DNA from: Billgrantia sulfidoxydans
GTDB lineage: Bacteria; Pseudomonadota; Gammaproteobacteria; Pseudomonadales; Halomonadaceae
DNA length: 64,000 nt
Reading direction: 5' to 3'
NCBI RefSeq assembly: GCF_017868775.1
Contig: NZ_CP053381.1
Location: 1 to 64,000 of the forward strand
Notes under the pieces: model-generated
What the model saw: the letters and a program-made list of their open reading frames with translations, nothing else
What the model was told of the DNA's origin: nothing
The model's database searches: none
Program-made: the position numbers and the translations under genes
Shown: piece after piece, positions 57,464 through 64,000 of the stretch
Numbering within the stretch: position 1 is the stretch's first letter
Layout of the letters: every line of letters starts with the position of its first letter

Positions 57464-57479
57464 CGTCGCCCGTCGGCGA

Positions 57480-58844
57480 TCACCACAGCGATAGCAGCAC
57501 GCCGGCCAGGGCGCAGGCGCCCAGCACCTTGAGCATGCCCACGCCGAAGCGGAAGATCGCCAGCAGGGCTGCCACCGAGAGAACCAGGGCGGCCAGGTCC
57601 AGGCTGGCGACGTCGGGTATCAGCAGGCGCAGCCCCGCGCCGCGCCACTCGCCCACCTCGGCGAACACCACGTGCAGGCCGAACCACACCGCCAGGTTGA
57701 GCACGACGCCCACGACGGCCGCGGTGATGGCCGTCATGGCGCCGCTCAGCGCGGCGTTGTCGCGCAGGCGCTCCACGTAGGGGGCGCCGAGGAAGATCCA
57801 CAGAAAGCAGGGCACGAAGGTGACCCAGGTGGTGAGGATCGCCGCCAGGGTGGCGGCCAGCCACGGATCGAGGGGGGCGGCGTCGCGAAACGCACCCATG
57901 AAACCGACGAACTGCACCACCTGGATCAGCGGGCCGGGGGTGGTCTCGGCCATGCCCAGGCCGTCGAGCATCTCACCCGGCGCCAGCCAGCCGTAGTGCT
58001 GCACCGCGGCCTGGGCCACGTAGCTCAGCACCGCGTAGGCGCCGCCGAAGGTTACCACCGCCATCCGGCTGAAGAAGGTGGCGATCTGGCTGAAGACGTT
58101 GTCCGGTCCCAGCGCCAGCAGCAGCAGGGCCACCGGCGTCAGCCAAAGCGTCAGACAGATCGCCGATATCTTGAGCGACCAGGCACGGTCGGGCCGCGCG
58201 TGGTCGGGCAGCTCGGCGCCCAGCAGGGAGGCGCCGTCGGCCAGGCCGCTCGCCCCCTCCGCGCCAGGGCCGCCGCCGACACGAAACAGGGGGGAGCCGG
58301 CCTTGCCGCCGACGAAACCGATCAGCGCCGCGCCCAGGATGATCAGCGGAAAGGCGATATCGAGAAAGAAGATCGCCACGAAGGCGGCTGCGGCAATGCC
58401 CAGCATCACATTGTTGCGCAGGGCGCGCTTGCCGATGCGCACCACTGCATTGACGACGATGGCCAGCACCGCCGCTTTCAGCCCGAAGAACAGCCCCTCC
58501 ACCATGCCCACGTTGCCCAGCGCGGCATACAGGTAACTCAGCGCCAGGATAGCAATGAAACCGGGCAGCACGAACAGCGTGCCGGCCACTAGCCCGCCCT
58601 TGGTGCGATGCATCAGCCAGCCGATATAGATCGCCAGCTGCTGCGCCTCTGGCCCCGGCAGCAGCATGCAGTAGTTGAGCGCGTGCAGGAAGCGATGCTC
58701 GCCGATCCAGCGCTGCTCCTCGACCAGGATGCGATGCATCACCGCGATCTGACCGGCCGGGCCGCCGAAGCTGAGCAGGGCGATGCGCAGCCAGACGCGG
58801 ACAGCCTCGCGGAAGGGAACGTCGTGCGGCAGGGGCGGTGGCAT
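57480..58844 (-). CDS. chrA: Chromate transporter ChrA
   Basis: ChrA exports chromate taken up through sulfate transporters. The 454-residue, two-domain (long-chain) protein has the CHR signatures LLSFGGPAGQIAVMHRILVEEQRWIGEHRFLHALNYCMLLPGPEAQQLAIYIGW in the N-terminal half and MAVVTFGGAYAVLSYV...LAPGEMLDGLGMAETTPGPLIQVVQFVGF in the C-terminal half, with about twelve spans. It is convergent with the DUF6455-like gene. Resistance or a sulfate-linked role cannot be told from the sequence; no chrB is seen. Confidence 0.92.
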   Translation of the reverse strand: MPPPLPHDVPFREAVRVWLRIALLSFGGPAGQIAVMHRILVEEQRWIGEHRFLHALNYCMLLPGPEAQQLAIYIGWLMHRTKGGLVAGTLFVLPGFIAILALSYLYAALGNVGMVEGLFFGLKAAVLAIVVNAVVRIGKRALRNNVMLGIAAAAFVAIFFLDIAFPLIILGAALIGFVGGKAGSPLFRVGGGPGAEGASGLADGASLLGAELPDHARPDRAWSLKISAICLTLWLTPVALLLLALGPDNVFSQIATFFSRMAVVTFGGAYAVLSYVAQAAVQHYGWLAPGEMLDGLGMAETTPGPLIQVVQFVGFMGAFRDAAPLDPWLAATLAAILTTWVTFVPCFLWIFLGAPYVERLRDNAALSGAMTAITAAVVGVVLNLAVWFGLHVVFAEVGEWRGAGLRLLIPDVASLDLAALVLSVAALLAIFRFGVGMLKVLGACALAGVLLSLW

Positions 58845-58927
58845 GCGGTCTCCCGTCAGGTCAGGGGCGAAGCGAAAGAACGCCTATCCTAACCGCGACA
58901 GATGATGGCGTCGTGTGGCTACGGTAT

Positions 58928-59710
58928 TCACTGCCGCCGACACAGCGCCACCAGCCGCGCCTTGGAGGGCACGCCGAGCTTGGCGTAGGCGCGCTTGCGG
59001 TAGGTTTCGGCAGTGGAGAGGGCGATATCGAGTTCGGCGGCGGCGGTCTTGAGGGTATGGCCGCGCAGCAGGTAGAGGCACAGCTGGCGCTCGCGTTCGG
59101 AGAGCGGCGCGAGGATGGCCGCCTCCTCGGGGCTCGCCCGCTGCGACGAGACGGGCCTGGCCTGGGCGTAGTGGCGGCGCATCAAGCTGGCCAGCAGCGG
59201 CGCCAGGGCATCCAGCCGCGACAGGTCGTGGGGCGCGAAGGGGCCGGCCTTACTGCCACGGTAGAGGTTGAGATAATAGACGCTCTGCTCGCCGGGCAGG
59301 GTCAGCGAGACCTTGTCGACCAGATCGGGGAAGGCGAACAGGTGGCTGCGATAGGCTTCCGGCATGGCGTCAACCTGCATCGGCGTGATTTCGGCGTCGC
59401 TCTGCTCGCCCTCGTCAGCCATCAGCTGGCGCAGGCGCTGGTAGTTGGGGTCCTGGCGGAACAGGCCGCCGGTGTAGAGCTCCGCCAGGCGATCGGCCAT
59501 GCGCGGCGCGCGCCGGTTGTCCGCCAGCAGGCAGTCGACCTCGTCGCGACCGTCGAAGGCGAACACCATGCACTGCTCGATGCCCACCGCCTGGCGCAGC
59601 AGGGCCAGCAGCGCCTCGTCGAAGCCCGCCTCGCCCAGCCGCGCCACGCACTCGGCCATGGCCGGCATCAGCCCCGGCCAGTCGGTGGTTTGCTCGTTGC
59701 TGGTTTCCAT
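58928..59710 (-). CDS. LuxR-type transcriptional regulator
   Basis: The 260-residue protein has a C-terminal LuxR/FixJ helix-turn-helix (about 200-258, LSERERQLCLYLLRGHTLKTAAAELDIALSTAETYRKRAYAKLGV) and an N-terminal sensory region without an obvious receiver or autoinducer-binding signature. It is divergent from the FAD hydroxylase gene (about 100 bp between starts), so that gene is the probable target. The ATG at 59710 (METSNEQTTDW) is preferred over an in-frame extension upstream. Confidence 0.82.
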   Translation of the reverse strand: METSNEQTTDWPGLMPAMAECVARLGEAGFDEALLALLRQAVGIEQCMVFAFDGRDEVDCLLADNRRAPRMADRLAELYTGGLFRQDPNYQRLRQLMADEGEQSDAEITPMQVDAMPEAYRSHLFAFPDLVDKVSLTLPGEQSVYYLNLYRGSKAGPFAPHDLSRLDALAPLLASLMRRHYAQARPVSSQRASPEEAAILAPLSERERQLCLYLLRGHTLKTAAAELDIALSTAETYRKRAYAKLGVPSKARLVALCRRQ

Positions 59711-59814
59711 TCGTCGCTGCCTCTCGCCGCGTGCTGTCCCGGCTTTTGCGGGACACCGGTCGGGTCGCTCCCGGGGTAGTCTGTCGCTAGATACCACGCC
59801 AACAGGAGCCGCCC

Positions 59815-61494
59815 ATGCGACCCGCCGGACGCGCCGAGACCGACTCGCTCTATTTCGATTATCCCCACTTTCCCTTCGTTCGTCCCCCCGAGCTGGAGGG
59901 TCGGGCGGTGCGTCATCGGGTGGCCATCGTCGGTGCCGGTCCGGTGGGCGTCACCGCCGCGCTGGAGCTGGCGCGCCACGGCATCGCGTCGGTAGTGCTC
60001 GACGACAAGGCCACCGTCAATGACGGCTCGCGGGCGATCTGCCTCTCCCGCCACAGCCTGGAGATCCTGCAGCAGCTCGGCGTCGAGGCCCCCTTCGTGG
60101 CCAAGGGCCTGGGCTGGACCCGGGGCCGCACCTACTTTCGCGACCGCGAGATCTTCCGCTTCGAGATGCCCCACTCCGAGCAGGAGCGCTTCCTGCCGAT
60201 GATCAACCTGCAGCAGCAGTACATCGAGAAGTTCCTGATCGACAAGGCCGCCGAGAGCGAGCCTGTCGAGCTGCGCTGGCAGAGCGCGGTGACCGGCGTG
60301 AGCCAGGATGCGAGCGGCGTGAGCCTGGAGGTGAGTACCCCCGAGGGCGACTATCGCCTCGCCTGCGACTACCTGCTGGCCGCCGACGGCGCCCGCAGCG
60401 TGGCGCGCAAGGCACTGGGCCTCGCCCTGCACGGCGAGGCCTACGAGGGCCGCTACGTGATCGCCGACATTCGCCTGCGCTCCGACTTTCCCACCGAGCG
60501 GCGCGCCTTCTTTCACTCCCACGCCCTGCCTGGTACCACTATCCTGGTGCACAAGCAGCCCGATGACATCTGGCGCATCGACTACCAGCTCGGCCCCGAG
60601 GAAGACCCGGACCAAGCGGTGGAGGAGGCCAGCATCCGCGAGCGGGTGAGCCTGATCGTGCGCGAGGTACTGGGCGAGGGCGACGCCTGGGAGCTCGAGT
60701 GGTGGAGCCTCTACAAGGCGCACACCCTGGCGCTGGACGACTATCGCCACGGCCGCGTGCTGTTCATCGGCGACAGCGCCCACCTGGTGCCGATCTTCGG
60801 CGTGCGCGGCCTCAACAACGGCCTGGCCGACGCCGCCAACGCCGGCTGGAAGCTGGCCTGGGTGCTCCAGGGGCGGGCGCCCGAGCGGCTGCTCGACAGC
60901 TACAGCCCCGAGCGGCGCGGCGCCACGCTGGACGTCTTCGCCAATGCCGGCAAGAGCACCCGCTTCATGACGCCGCCGAGCCGGGGCTACCGGCTGATGC
61001 GCGACGCCGCCCTGACGCTGGCGCTCGACAACGACTACGCCAGCGGCTTCGCCAACCCACGCCAGGTCACGCCCTACACCTACGCCGAGAGCCGGCTGAC
61101 CCTGCCCGACGACGCCGATTTCGAGGCCGGGCCGATCCCCGGCGCGCCGCTGCCTAACCGCCGGCTGGGCGAGGACGACTACCTGCTCGATCATCTAGGC
61201 AGCGGCTTCACCCTGCTGCACTTCAGTCGAAATGGCGATGTTGATTCGGCACTGGCCGAGCGGTTGGCCGCGTTGCAGGCTCGGGGCCAGGCCGTCGAGC
61301 TGCTGCGCGTGGCCCGCGAGCCGGGCGACGAGGGCGCACTGGTGGATCGCGACGGTGGCCTGTTCGCCGCCTATGGCGCCGAGTCCGGCAGCGCCTACCT
61401 GGTGCGCCCCGACCGCCACGTGGCGGCGCGCTGGAAGCGCCTCGCCCCCGCCGACCTCGAACCCGCCCTCGTCACCGCTTTGGGAGGTAAATGA
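59815..61494 (+). CDS. FAD-dependent aromatic-type hydroxylase (MhpA/PheA-like)
   Basis: The 559-residue group A flavoprotein monooxygenase has the FAD-binding VAIVGAGPVGVTAALELARHG (GxGxxG 40-45), the ADG motif at 190-192 and FIGDSAHLVPIFGVRGLNNGLADAANAGWKLAW (GD 319-320), plus a C-terminal thioredoxin-like domain (about 420-559). Members hydroxylate phenolic acids such as 3-hydroxyphenylpropionate or 3-hydroxybenzoate; the actual substrate is not clear. It heads a plus-strand unit with the DUF2783 gene, one base downstream. Confidence 0.87.
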   Translation: MRPAGRAETDSLYFDYPHFPFVRPPELEGRAVRHRVAIVGAGPVGVTAALELARHGIASVVLDDKATVNDGSRAICLSRHSLEILQQLGVEAPFVAKGLGWTRGRTYFRDREIFRFEMPHSEQERFLPMINLQQQYIEKFLIDKAAESEPVELRWQSAVTGVSQDASGVSLEVSTPEGDYRLACDYLLAADGARSVARKALGLALHGEAYEGRYVIADIRLRSDFPTERRAFFHSHALPGTTILVHKQPDDIWRIDYQLGPEEDPDQAVEEASIRERVSLIVREVLGEGDAWELEWWSLYKAHTLALDDYRHGRVLFIGDSAHLVPIFGVRGLNNGLADAANAGWKLAWVLQGRAPERLLDSYSPERRGATLDVFANAGKSTRFMTPPSRGYRLMRDAALTLALDNDYASGFANPRQVTPYTYAESRLTLPDDADFEAGPIPGAPLPNRRLGEDDYLLDHLGSGFTLLHFSRNGDVDSALAERLAALQARGQAVELLRVAREPGDEGALVDRDGGLFAAYGAESGSAYLVRPDRHVAARWKRLAPADLEPALVTALGGK

Positions 61495-61495
61495 G

Positions 61496-61702
61496 ATGAC
61501 CGCTACCACACTGCCCTTCGCCGAACTGGAGCGGGTCTACGAAACGCTGGCCGAGACCCTGGACTCGCTCCCCGAGAATCAGGAACGGCTGTTCCTCGCC
61601 CAACTGGCGCTGGCGCTGGCCCATCGCGTCGGCGACGTCGAGCGGGTGATGGTCGCCATCGAGGAAGCGCGCCGCGGTGTGGAGGAGGCTGGCGCGGGCT
61701 AG
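61496..61702 (+). CDS. DUF2783-like small protein
   Basis: The 68-residue protein (MTATTLPFAELERVYETLAE and QLALALAHRVGDVERVMVAIEEAR) fits the DUF2783 pattern, a family typically encoded next to FAD hydroxylases of the MhpA group. It is entirely helical and acidic, without cysteines, and may be a small partner of the hydroxylase. The start at 61496 follows the hydroxylase stop by one base, so the two are translationally coupled. Confidence 0.75.
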   Translation: MTATTLPFAELERVYETLAETLDSLPENQERLFLAQLALALAHRVGDVERVMVAIEEARRGVEEAGAG

Positions 61703-61803
61703 CGGGGATGGCCCCGCCGGGAAGTGCTCGCGACTTGAGCGTGGTCAAGGCGAGATCCGGCAGGGGCGCTATCGTCAAAGGTGGGCTGCAGAGGAATGCC
61801 TCG

Positions 61804-62259
61804 ATGAGTTCACCTCGACCCTCCGGCAAGACGCGGTCGCCGTCGGGCGGCACGCTGCCGCTGCGCGACTATCTCGAAGGCGAGCGAGCGCTGCTCGAGC
61901 TGCGCTGCTGCGAGCCCAGGGCGTTGAGCATGATGATCCACGACCTGGCCCATCCCATGAGCCCCTCGCTGGAACAGGCCATCGCGCGCTGCCTGGTCGA
62001 CAGGGAGCTGGAGTTCGCTCCTGCCGAAACCCTGCTGCCCGTGATGATGCGGCGCTTCGGCCTCGACCCGGTTGCCTGCGGCCGCGACCCGGCCATCCAT
62101 GCCCTGCGTACCGTGTGCAGCGCCTGCTCGAAAGTCGCGACCTGCTGGCTGGCGCTGCGCCAGAATGCGCCTGCGCAAGCGTGCCGGGCCATGTGTCCCA
62201 ACGCCGAGGCGCTCGAAGGGCTGGCGGCCCGCTCGCAGGACGACGGAACGATTCGGTAA
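61804..62259 (+). CDS. Cysteine-motif protein, DUF6455-like (paralogue 2)
   Basis: The 151-residue protein has FAPAETLLPVMMRRFGLDP and the same CX2CX5CX12CX3C array (TVCSACSKVATC...QACRAMCPNA) as the protein at 57038, with an additional CC pair upstream (LRCCEPRAL). It probably belongs to the hydroxylase-DUF2783 transcript, 101 bp further on. The ATG at 61804 has AGAGGAA upstream; the frame is open to 61708. Function is unknown; a redox or metal partner of the hydroxylase is one possibility. Confidence 0.68.
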   Translation: MSSPRPSGKTRSPSGGTLPLRDYLEGERALLELRCCEPRALSMMIHDLAHPMSPSLEQAIARCLVDRELEFAPAETLLPVMMRRFGLDPVACGRDPAIHALRTVCSACSKVATCWLALRQNAPAQACRAMCPNAEALEGLAARSQDDGTIR

Positions 62260-62270
62260 GCCTGCCTGGC

Positions 62271-62624
62271 TCAGACAGTAGCCGCGCCCAGCCGCGTCAG
62301 CAGGTCGTCGATCATGGCGATCTTGGCCTCGGCCTCGCGAATCTGGGCGCGGAACGTCTCGCGCTTGTCCCTCAGTCGGCTTTCCAGCTCGTCGCAGAAG
62401 GGGGGCTCGGGGCGGAAGCGCGGCATTGCCTCGCGGATCTCGTCGAGGCTGAACTCCAGCTCGCGGGCGCGGCGCACGAAACGCAGCTCCGCCAGGGTCT
62501 GCTCCGTGTACTCGCGATAGCCGTTGTCGCGCCTGAGCGGCGGCGTGATCACGCCGCGCTTCTCGTAGAATCGTATGGTGTCGCGGCCGAGCCCGCTGGC
62601 CTTCTCCAGTTCACCGATCCGCAT
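62271..62624 (-). CDS. MerR-family transcriptional regulator
   Basis: The 117-residue protein has the MerR winged helix (MRIGELEKASGLGRDTIRFYEKRGVITPPLRRDNGYREY) and a dimerising coiled coil (about 70-115). It has only one cysteine (FCDELE), so a metal sensor of the MerR/CueR type is unlikely. The ATG at 62624 gives the family start. It is divergent from the alpha/beta hydrolase gene, its likely target. Confidence 0.87.
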   Translation of the reverse strand: MRIGELEKASGLGRDTIRFYEKRGVITPPLRRDNGYREYTEQTLAELRFVRRARELEFSLDEIREAMPRFRPEPPFCDELESRLRDKRETFRAQIREAEAKIAMIDDLLTRLGAATV

Positions 62625-62637
62625 GGGGAAAAACGCC

Positions 62638-62669
62638 TTGACTATGGAGTTGGCTCCACACCTTACCAT
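62638..62669 (+). promoter_or_regulatory. MerR-type promoter of the hydrolase gene
   Basis: TTGACT (62638-62643) and TACCAT (62664-62669) are 20 bp apart, the long spacing MerR regulators correct. The spacer holds the inverted repeat TGGAGTTGGCTCCA (62645-62658, arms TGGAG/CTCCA). It lies 54 bp before the hydrolase ATG. Confidence 0.65.
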
Positions 62670-62722
62670 GGTTTGATGTGCCCGCATGGGGCGATCACGA
62701 GACATGGTGAGGAGGCAACGAG

Positions 62723-63619
62723 ATGGCACCCAAGCTCGAGGAGCGCCAGGTAGAGACCGGTGACGGCGTGGCCATTGCCGCGCGTTTCGTCACCCCGGCA
62801 AATCCCACGGCGGCGGTGCTGATCGCTCCGGCCATGGGCGTGCCCCAGCGCTTCTATGCCCCGCTGGCGCAGTGGCTGGCGAGGCAAGGGATGGCCGTGG
62901 CCACCTTCGACTATCGCGGCATGGGGGCCTCGCGTCCGTCGCATCTCAGAGGCTTCGAAGCCACCATCCTCGACTGGGCGCGCTTTGATGCCGCGGCGAT
63001 GCTCGAGGCGCTGGAGCGACAGGCGCCGGGGCTGCCGCGCTACTGGATCGGCCACAGCCTTGGCGGGCAGATTCCGCCGCTGGTGCCGGGGCACGAGCGG
63101 CTCGAGCGCATCGTTACCGTGGCCTGCGGCAGCGGCTACTGGCGCGAGAACGCACCGGCGCTGAAGCGGCGTGTGTGGCTGTTCTGGTTCGGTGCCGTGC
63201 CCCTGCTCACGCCGCTGCTGGGCTATTTTCCCGGCCAGCGGCTCAACATGGTGGGCGACCTGCCCCGCGGCGTGGTCGAGCAGTGGCGGCGCTGGTGCCT
63301 CGACCCGGAATACGCGGTGGGGGCGGAGTCCGGCGTGCGCGAACGCTTCGCCGCCGTGCGTACGCCGGTGGTCTCGCTCTCCTTCAGCGACGACGACTTC
63401 ATGTCGGCGCGCAACACCGAGTCACTGCACGGTTTCTACGCCAACGCGCCGCGCATCCTGCTGCGCATCCGACCCCGGGAGGCGGGCCTGGCCCGTATCG
63501 GCCACTTCGGCTTCTTCCGCGCCGAGCACGAGCAGGCGCTGTGGCAGCGTTACCTGCTGCCGGCACTGCAGGGCCGCCTGGCGCAAACCGCGGCAACGGA
63601 CACGTTCGTGCGGCCGTGA
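62723..63619 (+). CDS. Alpha/beta hydrolase
   Basis: The 298-residue protein has an alpha/beta hydrolase fold with the nucleophile elbow GHSLGG (S112), an oxyanion-region LIAPAMGVPQRFYAPLAQWL and the late histidine in ARIGHFGFF. It is a family with esterase, lipase and lactonase members; no substrate can be named. The MerR regulator opposite and the MerR-type promoter suggest induction by a small organic ligand. Confidence 0.82.
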   Translation: MAPKLEERQVETGDGVAIAARFVTPANPTAAVLIAPAMGVPQRFYAPLAQWLARQGMAVATFDYRGMGASRPSHLRGFEATILDWARFDAAAMLEALERQAPGLPRYWIGHSLGGQIPPLVPGHERLERIVTVACGSGYWRENAPALKRRVWLFWFGAVPLLTPLLGYFPGQRLNMVGDLPRGVVEQWRRWCLDPEYAVGAESGVRERFAAVRTPVVSLSFSDDDFMSARNTESLHGFYANAPRILLRIRPREAGLARIGHFGFFRAEHEQALWQRYLLPALQGRLAQTAATDTFVRP

Positions 63620-63620
63620 G

Positions 63621-64000
63621 TCAGGCCGGCACTTCCTGCTCCAGCAGCGCTGCCACCGCCTCGCCGACGTGCCTGAGGCCGGCTTCGACGGCGGGCGTCA
63701 TCGCCGCGGCATAATTCAGGCGCAGGCAGTGGCGAAACTTGCCCGAGGCCGAGAACAGCGAGCCCGGCGTGATGTGCAGCCCCTCGCCCATCAGTTGCTC
63801 GTTGAGGCGCACGCAGTCGACGGCGCCCGGCAGCTCCAGCCACAGCAGGAAGCCGCCCTGGGGATAGCTGACCCCGGTACCGGGCGGGAAGTAGCGCAGC
63901 ACCCAGTCGATCATGATGTCGCGATGCCGGCGGTACTGGCGCACCATCTCGCGCAGGTGGCGTTCGTAGTGGCCGTGCTGGACGAACTCGGCCACGGCGA
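63621..64000 (-). CDS. MocR/PdxR-type aminotransferase regulator, C-terminal fragment at window edge
   Basis: The visible 126 codons are the C-terminal part of a fold-type I aminotransferase domain, ending in QGGFLLWLELP, ITPGSLFSASGKFRHCLRLNYA and a typical C-terminal helix. The RRHRDIMIDWVLRYFPPGTGVSYPQGGFLLW stretch fits MocR-type GntR/aminotransferase fusions. The N-terminal part, including any helix-turn-helix and the PLP lysine, is outside the window. Incomplete because of the window end, not because of a defect. Confidence 0.75.
   Translation of the reverse strand, partial: AVAEFVQHGHYERHLREMVRQYRRHRDIMIDWVLRYFPPGTGVSYPQGGFLLWLELPGAVDCVRLNEQLMGEGLHITPGSLFSASGKFRHCLRLNYAAAMTPAVEAGLRHVGEAVAALLEQEVPA

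Noticed and set aside
59760..59805. GGTA...TACC symmetry as a LuxR-type box upstream of the FAD hydroxylase
   Set aside because: The arms are only 4 bp and not part of a longer inverted repeat; too weak to call.

Overview
The window reads as a GC-rich gammaproteobacterial chromosome, most likely Halomonadaceae (Halomonas-like). This rests on the dnaA-dnaN-recF-gyrB order, an E. coli-type zapA/6S RNA/fau plus ygfB-pepP-ubiH-ubiI block, glyQ/glyS, and TRAP carboxylate transport. No database search was possible, so the genus is an inference. The window starts at the edge of the replication origin. No tRNA, rRNA, insertion sequence, prophage or CRISPR array was seen.

Layout. 1-7.2 kb: two DnaA boxes and the dnaA promoter, then dnaA, dnaN, recF and gyrB, with five ParB-binding parS-type sites between 3.2 and 7.15 kb (two inside recF). 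6.5-22.5 kb: gmhB, glyS/glyQ, then an LPS inner-core block: hldD, waaF, an OpgB/LtaS-type phosphotransferase, several glycosyltransferases, a KdkA-type Kdo kinase, hldE and waaA, followed by rpiA. Together these supply ADP-heptose (GmhB, HldE, HldD), transfer Kdo and heptose to lipid A, and decorate the core. 22.7-36.7 kb: housekeeping genes: ilvA, a micro-protein gene, fau, the 6S RNA gene, zapA, ygfB, pepP, ubiH, ubiI, then gpmI-envC-ctpA on the minus strand, a rhodanese, secB and rsmE.

36.8-46.0 kb is a complete oxidative uronate/aldarate catabolic cluster: kdgD, a DctPQM TRAP transporter, galactarolactone cycloisomerase, galactarolactone isomerase, uronate dehydrogenase, a FadR-type GntR regulator and 2-oxoglutarate semialdehyde dehydrogenase. 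It should convert D-galacturonate/D-glucuronate to 2-oxoglutarate. A seven-copy ~15-bp tandem repeat separates the regulator from the dehydrogenase.

46.1-52.4 kb: an S1-type RNA-binding protein, a VOC-fold protein under a 36-bp palindrome, gshB, a TonB-family protein, algH/yqgE, ruvX/yqgF, a membrane protein of unknown function, and pyrB. 52.5-64 kb is accessory: an IclR regulator divergent from a self-sufficient class VII P450 (P450-reductase-ferredoxin fusion), an orphan TRAP binding protein, two paralogous cysteine-motif DUF6455-like proteins, chrA, a LuxR-type regulator divergent from an aromatic-type flavin hydroxylase with a DUF2783 partner, a MerR regulator with an alpha/beta hydrolase, and the C-terminus of a MocR-type aminotransferase cut by the window edge. 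A 16-bp operator core from the VOC gene recurs upstream of the first DUF6455-like gene, hinting at a shared regulon.
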